From: Acestrorhynchus altus
Taxonomy: Eukaryota > Chordata > Actinopteri > Characiformes > Acestrorhynchidae
Direction: 5' to 3'
NCBI GenBank assembly: GCA_034509495.1
Contig: CM067514.1
Coordinates: 11,186,102 to 11,250,101, forward strand
Length of the DNA stretch: 64,000 nt
This document shows, one piece after another, positions 1-11,437 of this stretch. The notes beneath the pieces are model-generated. The model did no database searches, had not been told where the DNA came from, and saw only the letters and a list, made by a program, of their open reading frames with translations. Position 1 is the first letter of the stretch. The number at the start of each line of letters is the position of its first letter. Position numbers and translations under genes: made by a program.

Positions 1-268
1 GAAGACAGTAACTGGAGCACAGCATGCAGAATCTCTTTCTCTCTCCATGGCTTGGTCTTCTTCTTTGATAAAGAAAAGAAAGTCACCAAGGAATACCTGT
101 CTGATTCAGACATGGAGTCACCTCAGCTAAAGCAAAGCAAGCTGCTGCTGAAAACCTGCGAAAAGCCAAAGTCCACAAGCAGCCTTCAAGAGCAACTGGC
201 TAATGGTCACCTCTGAGCCTTTGGACCTGGTGGAGGAGGAAAAGACAGACTGTAGTTGCAGTAGATAA
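1..268 (+). pseudogene. Unidentified partial open frame at left window edge
   Basis: Reading from base 1, the frame is open for 71 codons to a TGA at 214-216. The encoded tail is hydrophilic and Lys/Ser-rich and includes KEKKVTKEYLSDSDMES. The next frame is open across the overlap and runs on from about 191 to a TAA at 266-268, with an acidic stretch (SEPLDLVEEEK). A one-base shift near 190-200 would join them into a longer C-terminus. The 5' end lies outside the window, so I cannot say whether this is the last exon of a real gene, a retrocopy or chance. No polyA tract follows and no clear splice acceptor is visible inside. I do not recognise the protein. Confidence 0.25.
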
Positions 269-299
269 CATTCTTCCATTTATAGATATCTACACATAC

Positions 300-380
300 A
301 CTCTATGTCCAAATGTTTGTGGACACTGCTTCTAATCAATGCATTCAACAACTCTGAGTTGCACTGGTGACACTGGTCAC
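300..380 (+). mobile_element. Terminal segment of a DNA transposon/MITE family
   Basis: The stretch with TGTCCAAATGTTTGTGGACA (an imperfect palindrome) followed by CTTCTAAT and GCATTCAACAACTCTGAGTTGCA matches, in reverse complement, the segment at 48391-48470 of this window. Two copies in opposite orientation show a dispersed repeat with a defined end. The copy probably extends right, perhaps to about 880, but I cannot place its other end. It is non-coding as far as I can see. Confidence 0.5.
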
Positions 381-1012
381 TACATTGATGCAAATGCACA
401 CACAGCTTTTCTAGTCCCTGTGGAGAATTCTATAGTCAGAGACTCTCATTTATTCAAACTGTCTAAGAATACATTGAGAGTGGACAACAAAATGTTGACA
501 CATTGCCCAGCATCAGTAAATGGAAGTGAGAAGATTGTGGCATGCATAGACTACCTGTCAGCTATTGTGTTGTTACAGATGTTTGTTTTTCTCCTAAAAG
601 CAAACAGGGATCAAACATGGATCAACATTTGATGATAAGAAGGCACAGAAGACTACAACATACAAGACTGGTATGGCATTGCTTCTTGCTCCTATACAAC
701 TACACCAGGTGCCTGTAATATCTAACACCCAAAGAGCCATTTGGACCTGGTTTCCACAGAAAATAATACACTTGGAGCCGCAAATAGTTTTTGACATCTA
801 AAATGAAGATAACACTGTAGAAATAGTTTTTTATTACCTTTACACTTTGTATAAACAAATATAGTGTGTTGCTTATGAAATCCATGAAGTGCTACAGAGA
901 AAATGTAATTTTATGTAGTGAACACATTTTGAAGTCTTGAAAAAATAATAACAATGAAACAATAAAAAATAAATATTTGCAAAATATCTGCATAAATATT
1001 TATTTGAGCTGG

Positions 1013-1470
1013 TTAATGGGACTTCTGTTCCTGAATGTCTGCACAGAATATCTGCAGATCGGGGCTGTACGAAGTCACTTTCCCCTTCACAGGACTGTAA
1101 GCCGTGTCTGTGAGCGGAGTTTGTTTTTGAATGCAGTTCTTGGTGGAGAACAGTTCCTCACATACATATGTGGATCTGAAGATCGACAGGATTCCAAATG
1201 CATATTTCTTCATGTTTATGTAGGTGTTGGGGATGGACTTCCATGTTTCAAACACGGGTTTGTCCTGGAAGGTTCTCAATATCACTCTATTTGTGATTCT
1301 GAACAAGGGTGGCCTTCTGACGGGCAACATCTTCAAGATCCTCTGTCAAGCATTTGAATTCAAACAGTCACATGTGTTTGTCAGCTGTGGCAGTCAGTTT
1401 CAGATCCAGCTCCAGCTCCAGATCAGGTTGATTTACACCGGCTGCGTTTTGAGCGATGAAAAATAATAAA
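1013..1470 (-). mobile_element. hAT-like transposase C-terminus, degenerate
   Basis: On the minus strand a frame from about 1336 to 1013 encodes MKKYAFGILSIFRSTYVCEE and then VTSYSPDLQ. This resembles the C-terminal dimerisation region of hAT transposases and of host proteins derived from them (ZBED, EPM2AIP1 and GTF2IRD2-like), where the pattern is a Lys-rich start, then F-G-S-T-Y-x-C-E and a final Y-x-P-D. Upstream (1340-1470, minus) another frame carries an acidic Leu-rich segment that could be the preceding part, so at least one frameshift separates them. No BED zinc finger or DDE core is visible nearby. The open frame starts at a non-ATG codon. I read it as a decayed fragment, not a gene. 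Confidence 0.6.
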
Positions 1471-2660
1471 ATATAATTTTATTTTAATATTTCAAGATCA
1501 CAAAAATATTCAAATAGACACACCACAAAACCTAATCATTGGTTCCCGCTGTAAATTCACGCTTAGAACAGTTATGGTGATGCAGGCCAGGTTGGGATTA
1601 GCATGTAAGCACACCTGAGTTGAGGTCACATGTTTTTTATTATCCCAGTCAAAGCCTGGGTGGACTGAAACAGACAAAGCAGAGCTGCTCAACACGCAAT
1701 TTAAACCTGTGACTGGCACCCTGAGGAGAGAACAAAAACAGAGAGACCCAGTGATCAGCTGTTTGAACCCCCATGAGCAGAGAAAGAAAGAGGGCTGGTG
1801 GCAGACACACTGTCACTGCACCACCGCAGTACCCGGAATTTGAGGGTAAGCAGTCCAGGTTAAGTGTCTGACATCAAGCATGACATCAAGACTCCGCAAT
1901 GACGCACATTTTGAAGTGTCCACGTAGCTGATATGAATTGGCCTTATTGATGCTCTCTGGTGACCTTACAGGAACATAAATGAAAGACAGGGTGGCGCTT
2001 CAGTGGCAAATTAAATCTCATGAGGAACCCAGATGACTCAACAGCAAAACTCCAGCACTTTCTGGGCAGATGGCGAGTCACAGGAGGCAAGCAGTGAAAT
2101 AAGGCATTCACTTCTCTTCAGGCAAGGCATAGGAGTGATGGAAGTCATGGATAGCGTGCTAGCTGGGAGGGATTTCACACGGTTGCTATGTGATATGATT
2201 TGTACCACCCGAGAGAGGGGAGTATAAGTGACCCCCTTCCGCTGCCACAAAGCCTAAGCTTTATTGAGTCTTGGAGCAAAAGGATTGGAGAGTAAGGGGA
2301 GAACCACCATTACCACTTTCAAAGGGGATTTTTTTTTGTTTTATTATTTTACTTTCTCAATTTTCCATCTTTTTTCGGAGCTTGGTGACCGCTGTGAGAA
2401 AATAGTGAAAGAGCATCTACACTGAAAAATGCAATCAAGGAGCATGCTGCTAACAGAGAATCAGAGGGATGTGTGTATGTTTGTTTTTGCACAGTTGTAG
2501 GACAAACATGCCTTAGGAAAACCAGTGAAGAACCAGAGTCAACCTAGATGTAAAATAATCCTGACTTCTCTCACTGAAAAAGTAAAGATGATGCTGCACA
2601 AAGATACACACTAGGTCATAGGATAACATAATACATTCAAAGAATGTATCAACTTCATTG
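1471..2660. other. Stretch with no recognised gene
   Basis: Both strands carry only short open frames without recognisable motifs (for example 1510-1719 minus and 2033-2250 on both strands). The sequence is mostly non-repetitive by eye. Confidence 0.4.
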
Positions 2661-2661
2661 T

Positions 2662-3010
2662 CTTCTTGTCTGCAGAGGCAATAAGGTAAGCAAAGAAACC
2701 AATGAATTCCTGTCCCTGACCACTTCCAACATCTCCTACTGGTGATCCTAGGCCTGCCTGGAGATATGTTCCCTTCAACATTTCCTGAGTATTCCTTGAG
2801 ACTCCCTCTCGGTTGGCTGTACCTGGTACACTTCAAACAGAAGACCAGGGGGCATCCTTATAAGAGGCAAGACCACCTCAGTTGGTTCCTCATAGATATC
2901 AGGTTTCCTCAATCTAGCAAGCCACCTGACTCTTATTGACCACTTGTAGCCACAGTCTTGTTCTCTTTGTCATTGCCAAGAGCTCCTGACCATAGGTGAG
3001 GATAAGGAAC
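2662..3010 (-). mobile_element. RTE/Rex3-type LINE 3' end, degenerate
   Basis: Read on the minus strand, the segment follows the order of RTE-type LINE tails in fish: the short gene-end block with AAGAGAACAAGACTGTGGCTAC, the GAGGTGGTCTTGCC and GGATGCCCCCTGG motifs, GGCAGGCCTAGGATCACC, and finally the C-terminal peptide EMLEVVRDRNSLVSLLTLLP (about 2740-2680), matching the family's E-E-L-E-E-V-A-G-E-R-E-V-W pattern. Stops and indels break it, and the usual short tandem tail is not preserved. This identification rests on remembered family sequence. Confidence 0.7.
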
Positions 3011-4270
3011 ATATATGAGCTAGTAAATCAAAAGCTTTGATTCATGGCTCAGCTTTTTTCACCGCCTACCTTATAGACAATCTCAGGATCTCTCACATTT
3101 AAACCACTTCAGGAGGCAGTCAGAGACACATCTGATCCATGTTAAAGCAGTGCAAACGCTGTCCAATATGCATTTTACAACCAAACTTTCTCCCAGTACA
3201 ACTGAAACTCCACACCATGCCATAAAAACAGTGGTTTTCTCCTCAGCATGCACTGTTGAGGCTGTTGCCTTGCTCTACATTTGAAGAAATGGACAACAGC
3301 ATTCAAAATTGCAAATTTCAAGGCAGCAACCATCTTTAGCATAACAGAGGAAGAGGCTGAACTGGTAAACAACTGACTGCCATGAGTGGATTTGCATATT
3401 CTGTTCTACACAGCAACTGGATTTCTTTCTGATTAATGAACACATTTTCATGCATGTGGTTAAAACTTTATCAGGATACAATTCAGATACCTGTCACAAA
3501 GTGAACAGGAATGAATGGGGTCAAGTTTCATGAGTCTCATAGTACCTAAAATAGAACCCCTTGGAACCAAAGATGCTAAACTAAAAGGTTAAAGAAATGC
3601 ATATTAGTTTGCACTAACTGAATAATAACTGAATAATTAACCTACGGTTACAGAGGTTAAACTCCTCCACACTTGTGGTACATTCAGAGAATGTTCTAGT
3701 TTATATAGTAGAGTGCACTAACAACACACATCTTTTTTTTATTTTATGGGTCATATTGTGAAAGACTGAAGCCTTGCTGTATGCACATGTTTCCACCAGT
3801 GTTTCAAAATATATGAGGGAGAGGGAGGAAAATGCATGCAATGTGCAAGAGATTGACAGATATGTAAAAAGAGAGAGACAGAAGAGTGCAAGAGAGCATG
3901 AGCGAGAAGGGGGAGGATGTGGGAATGTACAATTTGAGAAATGAAGTCAGTTCCAGAGCAGCTGCAGAAATTCATTTCCATGAACTCATTATTCGCTCTC
4001 TTATTAGCGCTCCCTAAAGCACCCAACACTTTGGTACCAATGTAAATTTGATTAGGCATTCTTGCCCCACCATGTGAGGAGAAGTGGAGCAGATGTTGGT
4101 CTAGCACTGATCTGGGAATCAGTGTGTGCATGTTGTACTTTGTATTGTGTGTGTAGTAGTGTGTGAGTGCCTGACTGTAATAAAAACAGAATGCGATCCT
4201 ACACTATTACCACACTGCGGCGGACAAAACTTCAGTTGTTTACAACTGATTCAATCCGTCATAATGGGAA
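3011..4270. other. Stretch with no recognised gene
   Basis: AT-rich unique-looking sequence. The longest frame (3751-4131, minus) has no recognisable domain and includes low-complexity purine tracts on the plus strand near 3810-3920. Confidence 0.4.
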
Positions 4271-4274
4271 AGAG

Positions 4275-4895
4275 GGGCTAGATGATGGTTAGGCAGAACT
4301 GATCTACACTGTGATGGAGAGGGTGATGATGGGCTCTATGATGGCTACGTAGAACCAATCCAGACTGCGACGGAGATGGTGATGATGGGCTCCATGATTG
4401 GCTCTTTAGAACCAATCCAGTCTGTGATGGAGATGGTGATGATGGGCTCCATGATTGGCTCTTTAGAACCAATCCAGGCTGTGATGGAGATGGTGATAAT
4501 GGGCTCTATGATGGTTACGTAGAACCAATCCAGACTGCGATGGAGATGGTGATGATGGGTTCCATGATTGGCTCTTTAGAACCAATCCAGACTGTGATGG
4601 AGATGGTGATGATGGGCTCCATGATTGGCTTTTTAGAACCCATCCAGACTGTGATGGAGATGGTGATGATGGGCTCCATGATTGGCTCTTTAGAACCAAT
4701 CCAGACTGTGATGGAGATGGTGATGATGGGCTCCATGATTGGCTCTTTAGAACCAATCCAGACTGTGATGGAGATGGTGATGATGGGCTCTATGATTGCT
4801 GTGTAGGTTTGATTCAGACTTACGGCAGTTGTGATAATGGGCTCTGAGATGGCTCAGTTTTAAACTGATCCTGCTCTGATGGAGATGGTGAATTG
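4275..4895. repeat. 57-bp minisatellite, about 9 units plus degenerate edges
   Basis: The marker AGAACCAATCCAG recurs at 4351, 4408, 4465, 4521, 4578, 4635 (as AGAACCCATCCAG), 4692 and 4749, a spacing of 57 bp except one 56-bp step. Two variants occur: units ending CTCTTTAG before the marker and units ending TTACGT or CTACGT. Because 57 is a multiple of three, long open frames run through the array on both strands with 19-residue periods (plus: MEMVMMGSMIGSLEPIQTV; minus: Ser/Pro-rich). These frames are a by-product of the period and not evidence for a protein. Degenerate units flank the core to about 4275 and 4895. Confidence 0.95.
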
Positions 4896-6060
4896 GTATT
4901 GAATTGATATGTTTGTTGAAGGATGTACCATAGACCTTTTCTCATGTACAGGATGTTTTTCTTGTCCTTAAGAATGGCATTTAATGCCTGTTAAACATTA
5001 AAGGCCAACTCCACAGTGGTAAACCCATTTCACACTTTGCTTTGCACCCACACTGTGTGTGCATAAACTATTAGATTAGTGGGGGAAAAATATGCCAGTA
5101 ATAAAAGACCCTGAATCCCAGTTCCAATAAACAAGACCCTAAAGGACTTACGTCAAATGTGATTTTCTTTCACTGATCTCAGACAAAACTCAATTCTTGG
5201 CTGAAGTATGACTTTACAAAAAGGAATGAAACTATGGCATCATATCCACAACCTGCAATGAATACAGAAAAATAATTGCTCAGTCTGCTGTATGTTACAT
5301 TCAAAGGCACACACAATCACATTTAGATCAAAAGTTTACTTCAGTTCCTTTCTTTTGAAACTTTCAGAGTAATGCTTGATTTCACTCTTACATTTCCTTT
5401 AAGAGAGACAATAAACCTAGAAAACCTTTGCATGAAGTCGAGGGATGTCCTGATCAGGTTATTTGGCCCCCAGGTGTTTAACAATAGCAGTAGCCTTCTC
5501 CTCTCAGTCCTGAACACACTGTGAAGTGTTGGGTTAGAACCAAAGAAAGAAATATGGGTAGAATACGAGTAGAAATAGGGTTATCCTTTGCGCAACAATT
5601 CTGTTCTGCTAGTTGTAAATTAAGAATAAAGACGGTTTGGGAGTAGCCTAAATCTCCCCAAAATAATGTAATAGAGTAGAACATCTTTGCCACTGCACAA
5701 GTGTCAAATTATTTTCATTGTGTGGACAAAACATGGCAGAAAAAAGACATTTTATAGAAGAATGGCTTAGACACAAACTCAAAGCATAGGAACCACAGAT
5801 ATTACATTTTTTCATGCCCCTCTCGGACTGTCTAGTTATGTAACCCTCTGAGAAGCTCAACACTGTTGCATTTGACTGGATCAAGGCTTTAAAAATTGAT
5901 ACTCAATTAAAAATGCCTGCATTGGCCTTGATTTTTCCTGACCTGCCAATGTTTGAGTACATTCACCTACCCTTCATCTTCATCATAGTGCTTTTTTCCC
6001 CTAAAAGCTATCCTTAAAGATGTACGTTCAAATTATGGGATCAGCTAGCCCATCAAACTC
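4896..6060. other. Stretch with no recognised gene
   Basis: No motif-bearing frame, repeat array or RNA gene was seen. Minus-strand frames at 5478-5693 and 5648-5884 have no recognisable content. Confidence 0.4.
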
Positions 6061-6062
6061 AA

Positions 6063-6200
6063 ATGAAAAACATACACTATGCTGGTCAACCAGTTAAACC
6101 AGTCTGCTTACCAGCTTATGTTTTTGTGAAGATGACCAGCGTTTCAACCTCTTTGGTAGCTGGTTTCAGAATGTATTTGAAGGTCAGAACTGGTCTTGAA
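6063..6200. repeat. Dispersed TGCTGGT/ACCAGC-rich repeat
   Basis: ATGCTGGTCAACCAG and ACCAGTCTGCTTACCAGC, followed by TAGCTGG and GAACTGG motifs, match a dispersed palindromic repeat common in fish genomes. Related but poorer copies are at about 47570-47690 and 50398-50450. Confidence 0.5.
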
Positions 6201-6889
6201 CTGGATTTTTACAGCAGGGTTGCACTTAAAGTAATGTTCAAATAACAGGAAAGTTTTTGATGGTCTGTTGGTTGACAAAAATCATACTCTTACAACTTTG
6301 CATTTCATATTCAATCCATTTGTGGAGTCAGTGAAGAATAGCTGAAAAACCCATTTGATGTTTCCCAACAAAATGCCTTACAGTCATAGCCAAGGAAGAA
6401 GACTCGTTGGCTGCACTTTGCCAAGCACTAAAAGAAACTTCTGCAATGTCATTCCATCCACTCAGACAAGCTGAGCTTTGTACTACAGGACAATAAAGAC
6501 CAAGACATACATCTCTCAAGTGCTTGGAGGAGAAATAAATAAATAAACAAACATATCAGTATCAAAGGAGTGAGGGATAATGCTTTAGTGGTCAATAAAA
6601 CATGTGGAAAGACCCCAGAGAGAAAAACACAGAGGAGGGCGACTGGGGACCACTTGGAGCAAAGAGAGAGGCCGTATAAATTTACAGCAAATTAAATTCA
6701 GGCAGCATGGGGAAACCTGAGTAGACAGCGGTGGAATAAGAGTGTGTGGTGTGGTGTTTGGATGGTAAGAATCCTTCCCTGTTTTCCTTCCCTGTCTCCA
6801 CCCTAGTCCTGCCTTGCAATAAGTGTTCCCACCTCTCTCTCATTTGTAGCACTGCCCTCTTATTATCTTCCCCAAAAATTACTTCTGTG

Positions 6890-7640
6890 TGTCTGTTTTA
6901 GCTCGTCTTAGAAACAAATTCAACACTACTGACCTGTGGCACACTCGATACTGTTACAAAATTGACCTGCAACACACAGTGTTACACCACTAACCTGTCA
7001 TTGGCTACATTTACATGCACCTTAATAATCTGTTAATAATCCAACTAATTGCTCAGTCAGAATAGAACATGCCCATGTATACACTTCATTCGGCATAGAG
7101 TAGTCCAAATGAGGTCATTTCAATTACAATTTCTATGGGATTGAATGACATGGATAATACTTTATATATAAAATTCAAGAATAATAGCCATGTAAACACC
7201 TGTATCCAATTGCATTCCTACTCAGACCTTTTAAGTACATTTAAGTATGTTCAGGTGGTTGAGTTACCTTGAGAATATCTGTGAGCGGTTACACCACTGA
7301 TCCATAACACACTCCACACTGTTTCACTACGGAACTTTAACAAATCTACAAAATTACATAACTGACCAGTAACAGACTCTGAAGTTACACTTTTTACTTG
7401 TCACCCACTCTTCATTATCTTCATTTCCCAGTTACAGACTCCATTGTGGTACACCACTGACCGGTGACACACTCTTTGCTGTTACACTACTGACCACTAA
7501 GAGTATCCATGTTACCACAGCACTGACTGGTAACACATTCCAATGTTAAATCACTGAACCATACCATGTTCTTTATTGTTATGTCACTTACCCACACATT
7601 TCACAGCCCTACTACTCCATATATTGTTGCTGTCAATAAA
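6890..7640. repeat. Degenerate minisatellite of CACTGACCTGTAACACACT-type units, interrupted
   Basis: Units such as TTACACCACTGAC, CTGTAACACACTC and ACTGTTACAC recur irregularly at 6925-7000 and again at 7285-7600, with roughly 30-40 bp spacing. The intervening 7003-7285 lacks them and looks like an inserted element. Divergence between units is high, so the array is old. Confidence 0.6.
7003..7285. mobile_element. MITE-like insertion inside the minisatellite
   Basis: Begins GGCTACATTTACATGCACC with several TTAATAATC motifs and closes with CATGTAAACACCTG near 7190, so the ends are loosely inverted. The ACATGCAC and AATAATC composition is typical of a non-autonomous DNA transposon in fish. Exact ends and target duplication are not clear. 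Confidence 0.4.
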
Positions 7641-7831
7641 AAACTTGTATCTCCATTTTTGTCCATGTTTAGCTTCTTCATGGTTTGAACCCTGTAGCTG
7701 CTCTGTACACTGTGTAAATAGTGTAAATGTGTTCTAGATGACCAATAGAAATGACTGTTTATTACTTGTATTTTATATGCACATTAAATGTACCGTATAT
7801 AATTAAAATTATTATTTAAATATCTTTTACC

Positions 7832-7861
<30 letters not shown>
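7832..7861. repeat. (ATT)n microsatellite
   Basis: Ten uninterrupted ATT units. Confidence 0.97.
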
Positions 7862-7863
<2 letters not shown>

Positions 7864-7906
7864 CAGTAATTAGTTCCTAGTTCAATTACTTACTTTTGTT
7901 GCCATT

Positions 7907-7911
<5 letters not shown>

Positions 7912-7973
<62 letters not shown>
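7912..7973. repeat. (GA)n microsatellite
   Basis: About 30 GA units, essentially pure. Confidence 0.98.
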
Positions 7974-7975
<2 letters not shown>

Positions 7976-8990
7976 AAAATGCCATCACTGTCACAGTTTC
8001 GATCTTTTACGAACATCAAACAGATTCTTCAAAGCCCATGGTCAAAATCATCGTCCACCCTGGTCGGACACACACTCAATCACATCCGAATCACAAACAC
8101 TTTATTCCTAAAACCAACAAGCACAGCAGGAATTCACTGTGAAAACTTCACATGACAGCCATCATGTAAGAACATGAAACTTCAAAAAGAAGATCCTGAA
8201 CACTGAGTGAAGTTGAATTTACGCCATCCAAATGTGACAGTCGTACGCACATGAATAAAATGTGCTCAATGAACACAACTGCAGCCTTTCTGTTTATTTC
8301 CTCTGGACAGAAATTATGTAATATATTTGATTCACAGTTGTTGTTGTTTTTTTCAGACTGACACATTGGAAACATTTTGTAATTAAAACCTATTTAAAAA
8401 GCCTCTTTATTTTCAGGGTTTAAGACATAGAGTGCATTTATTTTTCAATAACCTTCATTCAAAATTCAGCTAAACTTTGATGTGTTAGAGATAGAAGGTG
8501 ATATAGGGACAGAAACAATATGGTCATTCTTAATCAATTATATATAAAAATAAATAAATAAAGAGAAGTACCAAATGTTTGGCCATCAGTGTTTGGAATA
8601 TACTGTGGAATAAAACAATGTTTTTCAAATTTGTCCTACATATAAAAAATGCATGTTCAGGTTTGGCTTTCTACCGAAAATATGGAAATACATTCAGGAT
8701 GGTGCAGTAATCCAGTACAGGGAATGGAAAGTGCATAACTACAATTATAATGAATAATAAATGAATGAATCTGAATGTCAAAATATCTGGTGGCTTGTGG
8801 GATTTTGCAAGTTGCAAATGAATTGACCTGATTCAAATATGCGCATCATTTAAACATCAGTAAGATGTCCCAGTGTTGTGTTAGGCCATCCTCTGGCCTC
8901 AATGACCACCTCACACAACTTCATTATATTTTCATAGTTTCTTAAACTTTGGCCTCTTTTTTTACTGTGGTGCCATATGGCCACACTGTT
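7974..8990. other. Stretch with no recognised gene
   Basis: AT-rich. A minus frame at 8148-8375 is unremarkable. No repeat family recognised. Confidence 0.4.
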
Positions 8991-8992
8991 CT

Positions 8993-9053
8993 GGTCCGCA
9001 CCGGAGCGGACCCGTTAGACTGGTGCACAGGGGTCTTGTAATAATGCACCAGT
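8993..9053. other. Two adjacent perfect-stem hairpins in GC-rich patch
   Basis: First stem: GGTCCGC (8993-8999), 6-nt loop, GCGGACC (9006-9012). Second stem: ACTGGTGCA (9019-9027), 17-nt loop, TGCACCAGT (9045-9053). The patch is much more GC-rich than its surroundings. A TATAAATA-like sequence follows at about 9079-9087. No function can be assigned; the pair could be a structured RNA, a transposon end or chance. Confidence 0.5.
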
Positions 9054-10838
9054 TGCTGTTGTCCAGTTTCCAGTCTCATATAAATAAGGCTTAAGTTAAT
9101 TTCTATAAATAATTAGTTATGTTTCAGCAATAACATTAGTTGGTAAATTCTCATTATTTCACGTGAAGTTCATTCTTTACAAAACTAGCTAAAACTCTAA
9201 TGCTTGGTAACTTAATGAACCCATAATGCAACTGGTTTATGGAATCTGCATTAATAAATCACACATCGAACATCATGTCAAGAAAGACATTTTATAGATG
9301 GAGTATAAAACCAAGGAATGATGGAATCCACGTAAACAAGTCTGTTTGAAACTAATTCAATGAGGTTTGACGTGAATATGTGTGCAGTTATGATATATGT
9401 GCAGTTCACCAAAATGCTATATCTTAAGCATCTTAACTTGCATCATATTCCTCCACAGACCAAAATACAATCACTGTCATTTTCTGTATTGGAGTATAGA
9501 GACCCTGGATCAGCATAAAGGTGATTAGGTGATTTACATCCTGACCCAGGTGGGCACCCTTGTATACCAATTTTTTGAAAACCTTAGTATCGTCACTCTA
9601 AACATGAGGCAAATGTGGAGCCAATCAGGGGATTATTAAGCTGTTCCACTGAACGGTTCTGTGGCCCAAAGTACAATTAATTGAGCTGAAAAAATCGGAT
9701 TCATTCCAGTTTGTTAGTGTTTCGTTCTGAGTCATTTATTTAACTGGTCAACATTGATAACTGATGTGTGGGGATGGGAAGGGGTATTTTCATTCTTTTT
9801 GTGTTCACATATCTCTTATAGTGGTTGGATTTTTCTTCTTCACACATTTCCAAACACAGCTCCTGATCACTTGAACTTTGTCACTCCTTAATGTATTCCA
9901 TTACTAGATGATTCCTGTGGGTTCTTCCATCGTGTTTGTGCCTTGTGTGTGATGTATGAATATCTTCCTAAAATGAACGATGTGAACAATATGAATGATT
10001 CCTCAACGGTTTTCACCACAAGTAACTAAACCAAAAGACCAAATTGTCCTAATGTAATAGCAATTATGTATTCTGTTCATGGTTAATTGCTGCACAGGTC
10101 TGAAAGTACCAGAACTCAATGCCTGGATTTATTCAGTGTATGATACACTAAAGTGGCGTACAGTAATCCACAGTAAAGCAGGCTGACATTTAGCTTAAAG
10201 GTTGACTCAGATTATGATCAGTGATAGAGGAAGCACTGAGGCATATGTAGAACTGAAAGATGCATAAGAATGATTATTGCATGTGTGTGCATGCTTCAAT
10301 TTTGCAAGAAATCTGGCAAAGAATATGCAAAATTCATCTGCAGGATTGTGTGTGCACTCAAGCATCAAAGGCTTGAGAAGACGCTGATGATTTATGTATA
10401 TCTTTTGTCTTGTGAAAGCTTTTCTGCTCTTTACATTGTGAGAATATTTCATGATAAATAGAATAACAGATTTACTTAGTTAATAGATTAATGCATTTCA
10501 AAGAAAGTATGAAAAAGTTCATTTTTGTCCGTTCATTTTAAAAAAGTAAAAGGGTCACATTTTATATTCATTACATTAAATATCTTATTAGTATCAAAAA
10601 TCCAGTCTCAATGATGGGCATGCTTAAATTCCTATTAAATTCCATTTCTATTCAGAAAATATAGACATTTTGTGCCACCACATCGCAGGAATTTTCCTTA
10701 GAATATTACTTTTTTAATTGTAAAATAAAATGATTTTTGTAAAATATAACCATATATTTTATATCTACAATTTCTGTGCAATAGTCAATAACTGTTCAGA
10801 AACAGTATTATCTATCCATACAATTACATTGTAAACTA
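9054..10838. other. AT-rich stretch with no recognised gene
   Basis: Only short frames on both strands (10207-10452 minus, 10270-10461 plus) with no motif. No tandem repeat. Confidence 0.4.
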
Positions 10839-10839
10839 G

Positions 10840-11230
10840 TGAGATTCTGCTTCAGTTTTAATAAAGAAAACAAACAGTGGATACAAACAGACAATGTCAC
10901 TTACAATCTAACAAAGGATAAGGCTCAACCAAGGACTAATGCACACAAGATAATCCTCACACTGAACCCACACAGACTGCATGGTAACAGACTAACACAA
11001 GGTACTCACAAAACAAAGGACTGACAAGGACAGGCTCCAACAGAGGATCTTACCTACAAGGACAACATTACTCTCATCTGGGACTGGATAACGAAGGGGC
11101 AGGGTTACAAAATGAGACACAGATGAGAATGGGTGGAGCAAGGGTGGAGACAAGACCAAAACAAGACATGTGGGGAAGATGAGGCAAACAACAGGAAAAC
11201 AGAGGAGTTAGACAAAATTGATACATGACA
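10840..11230. repeat. A/C-rich dispersed repeat, possibly LTR-element terminus
   Basis: The segment shares composition and short blocks (ACACAAG, GGGGCAGGGTTACAAA, AAGACCAAAACAAGACATG, ending near ACATGACAG) with 27920-28130 of this window. In fish such sequences often sit at one end of LTR or other retroelements. No coding sequence is attached. The assignment is tentative. Confidence 0.35.
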
Positions 11231-11437
11231 GAATATAATATGTCACTATGTGTAATTAATACAAAACATGTCTCTTATATGCTTTCATACACTTTTTTGT
11301 ATGATATTATGAACACGAACATTTTCATAATATTCTCATTTACGGAGATGCACTGGTATTCTGCTGTAACATTGCAAATATCTTATTGAAGTATCTGTTT
11401 GAAATGTCAGTGGCTCCATTGTTTGTAGAAAAAAATA

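Noticed and set aside
2200..2260. Promoter at GAGTATAAGTGACC
   Set aside because: A single TATA-like word without a downstream gene is not enough evidence.
4300..4810. Long open frames through the 57-bp array as a repeat protein gene
   Set aside because: The frames are open on both strands because the period is a multiple of three. No start context, signal peptide or homology.
4275..4895. CRISPR array
   Set aside because: Units are contiguous 57-bp copies with no unique spacers, and the sequence is from a vertebrate. The same holds for the 44-bp array at 26763-27270.
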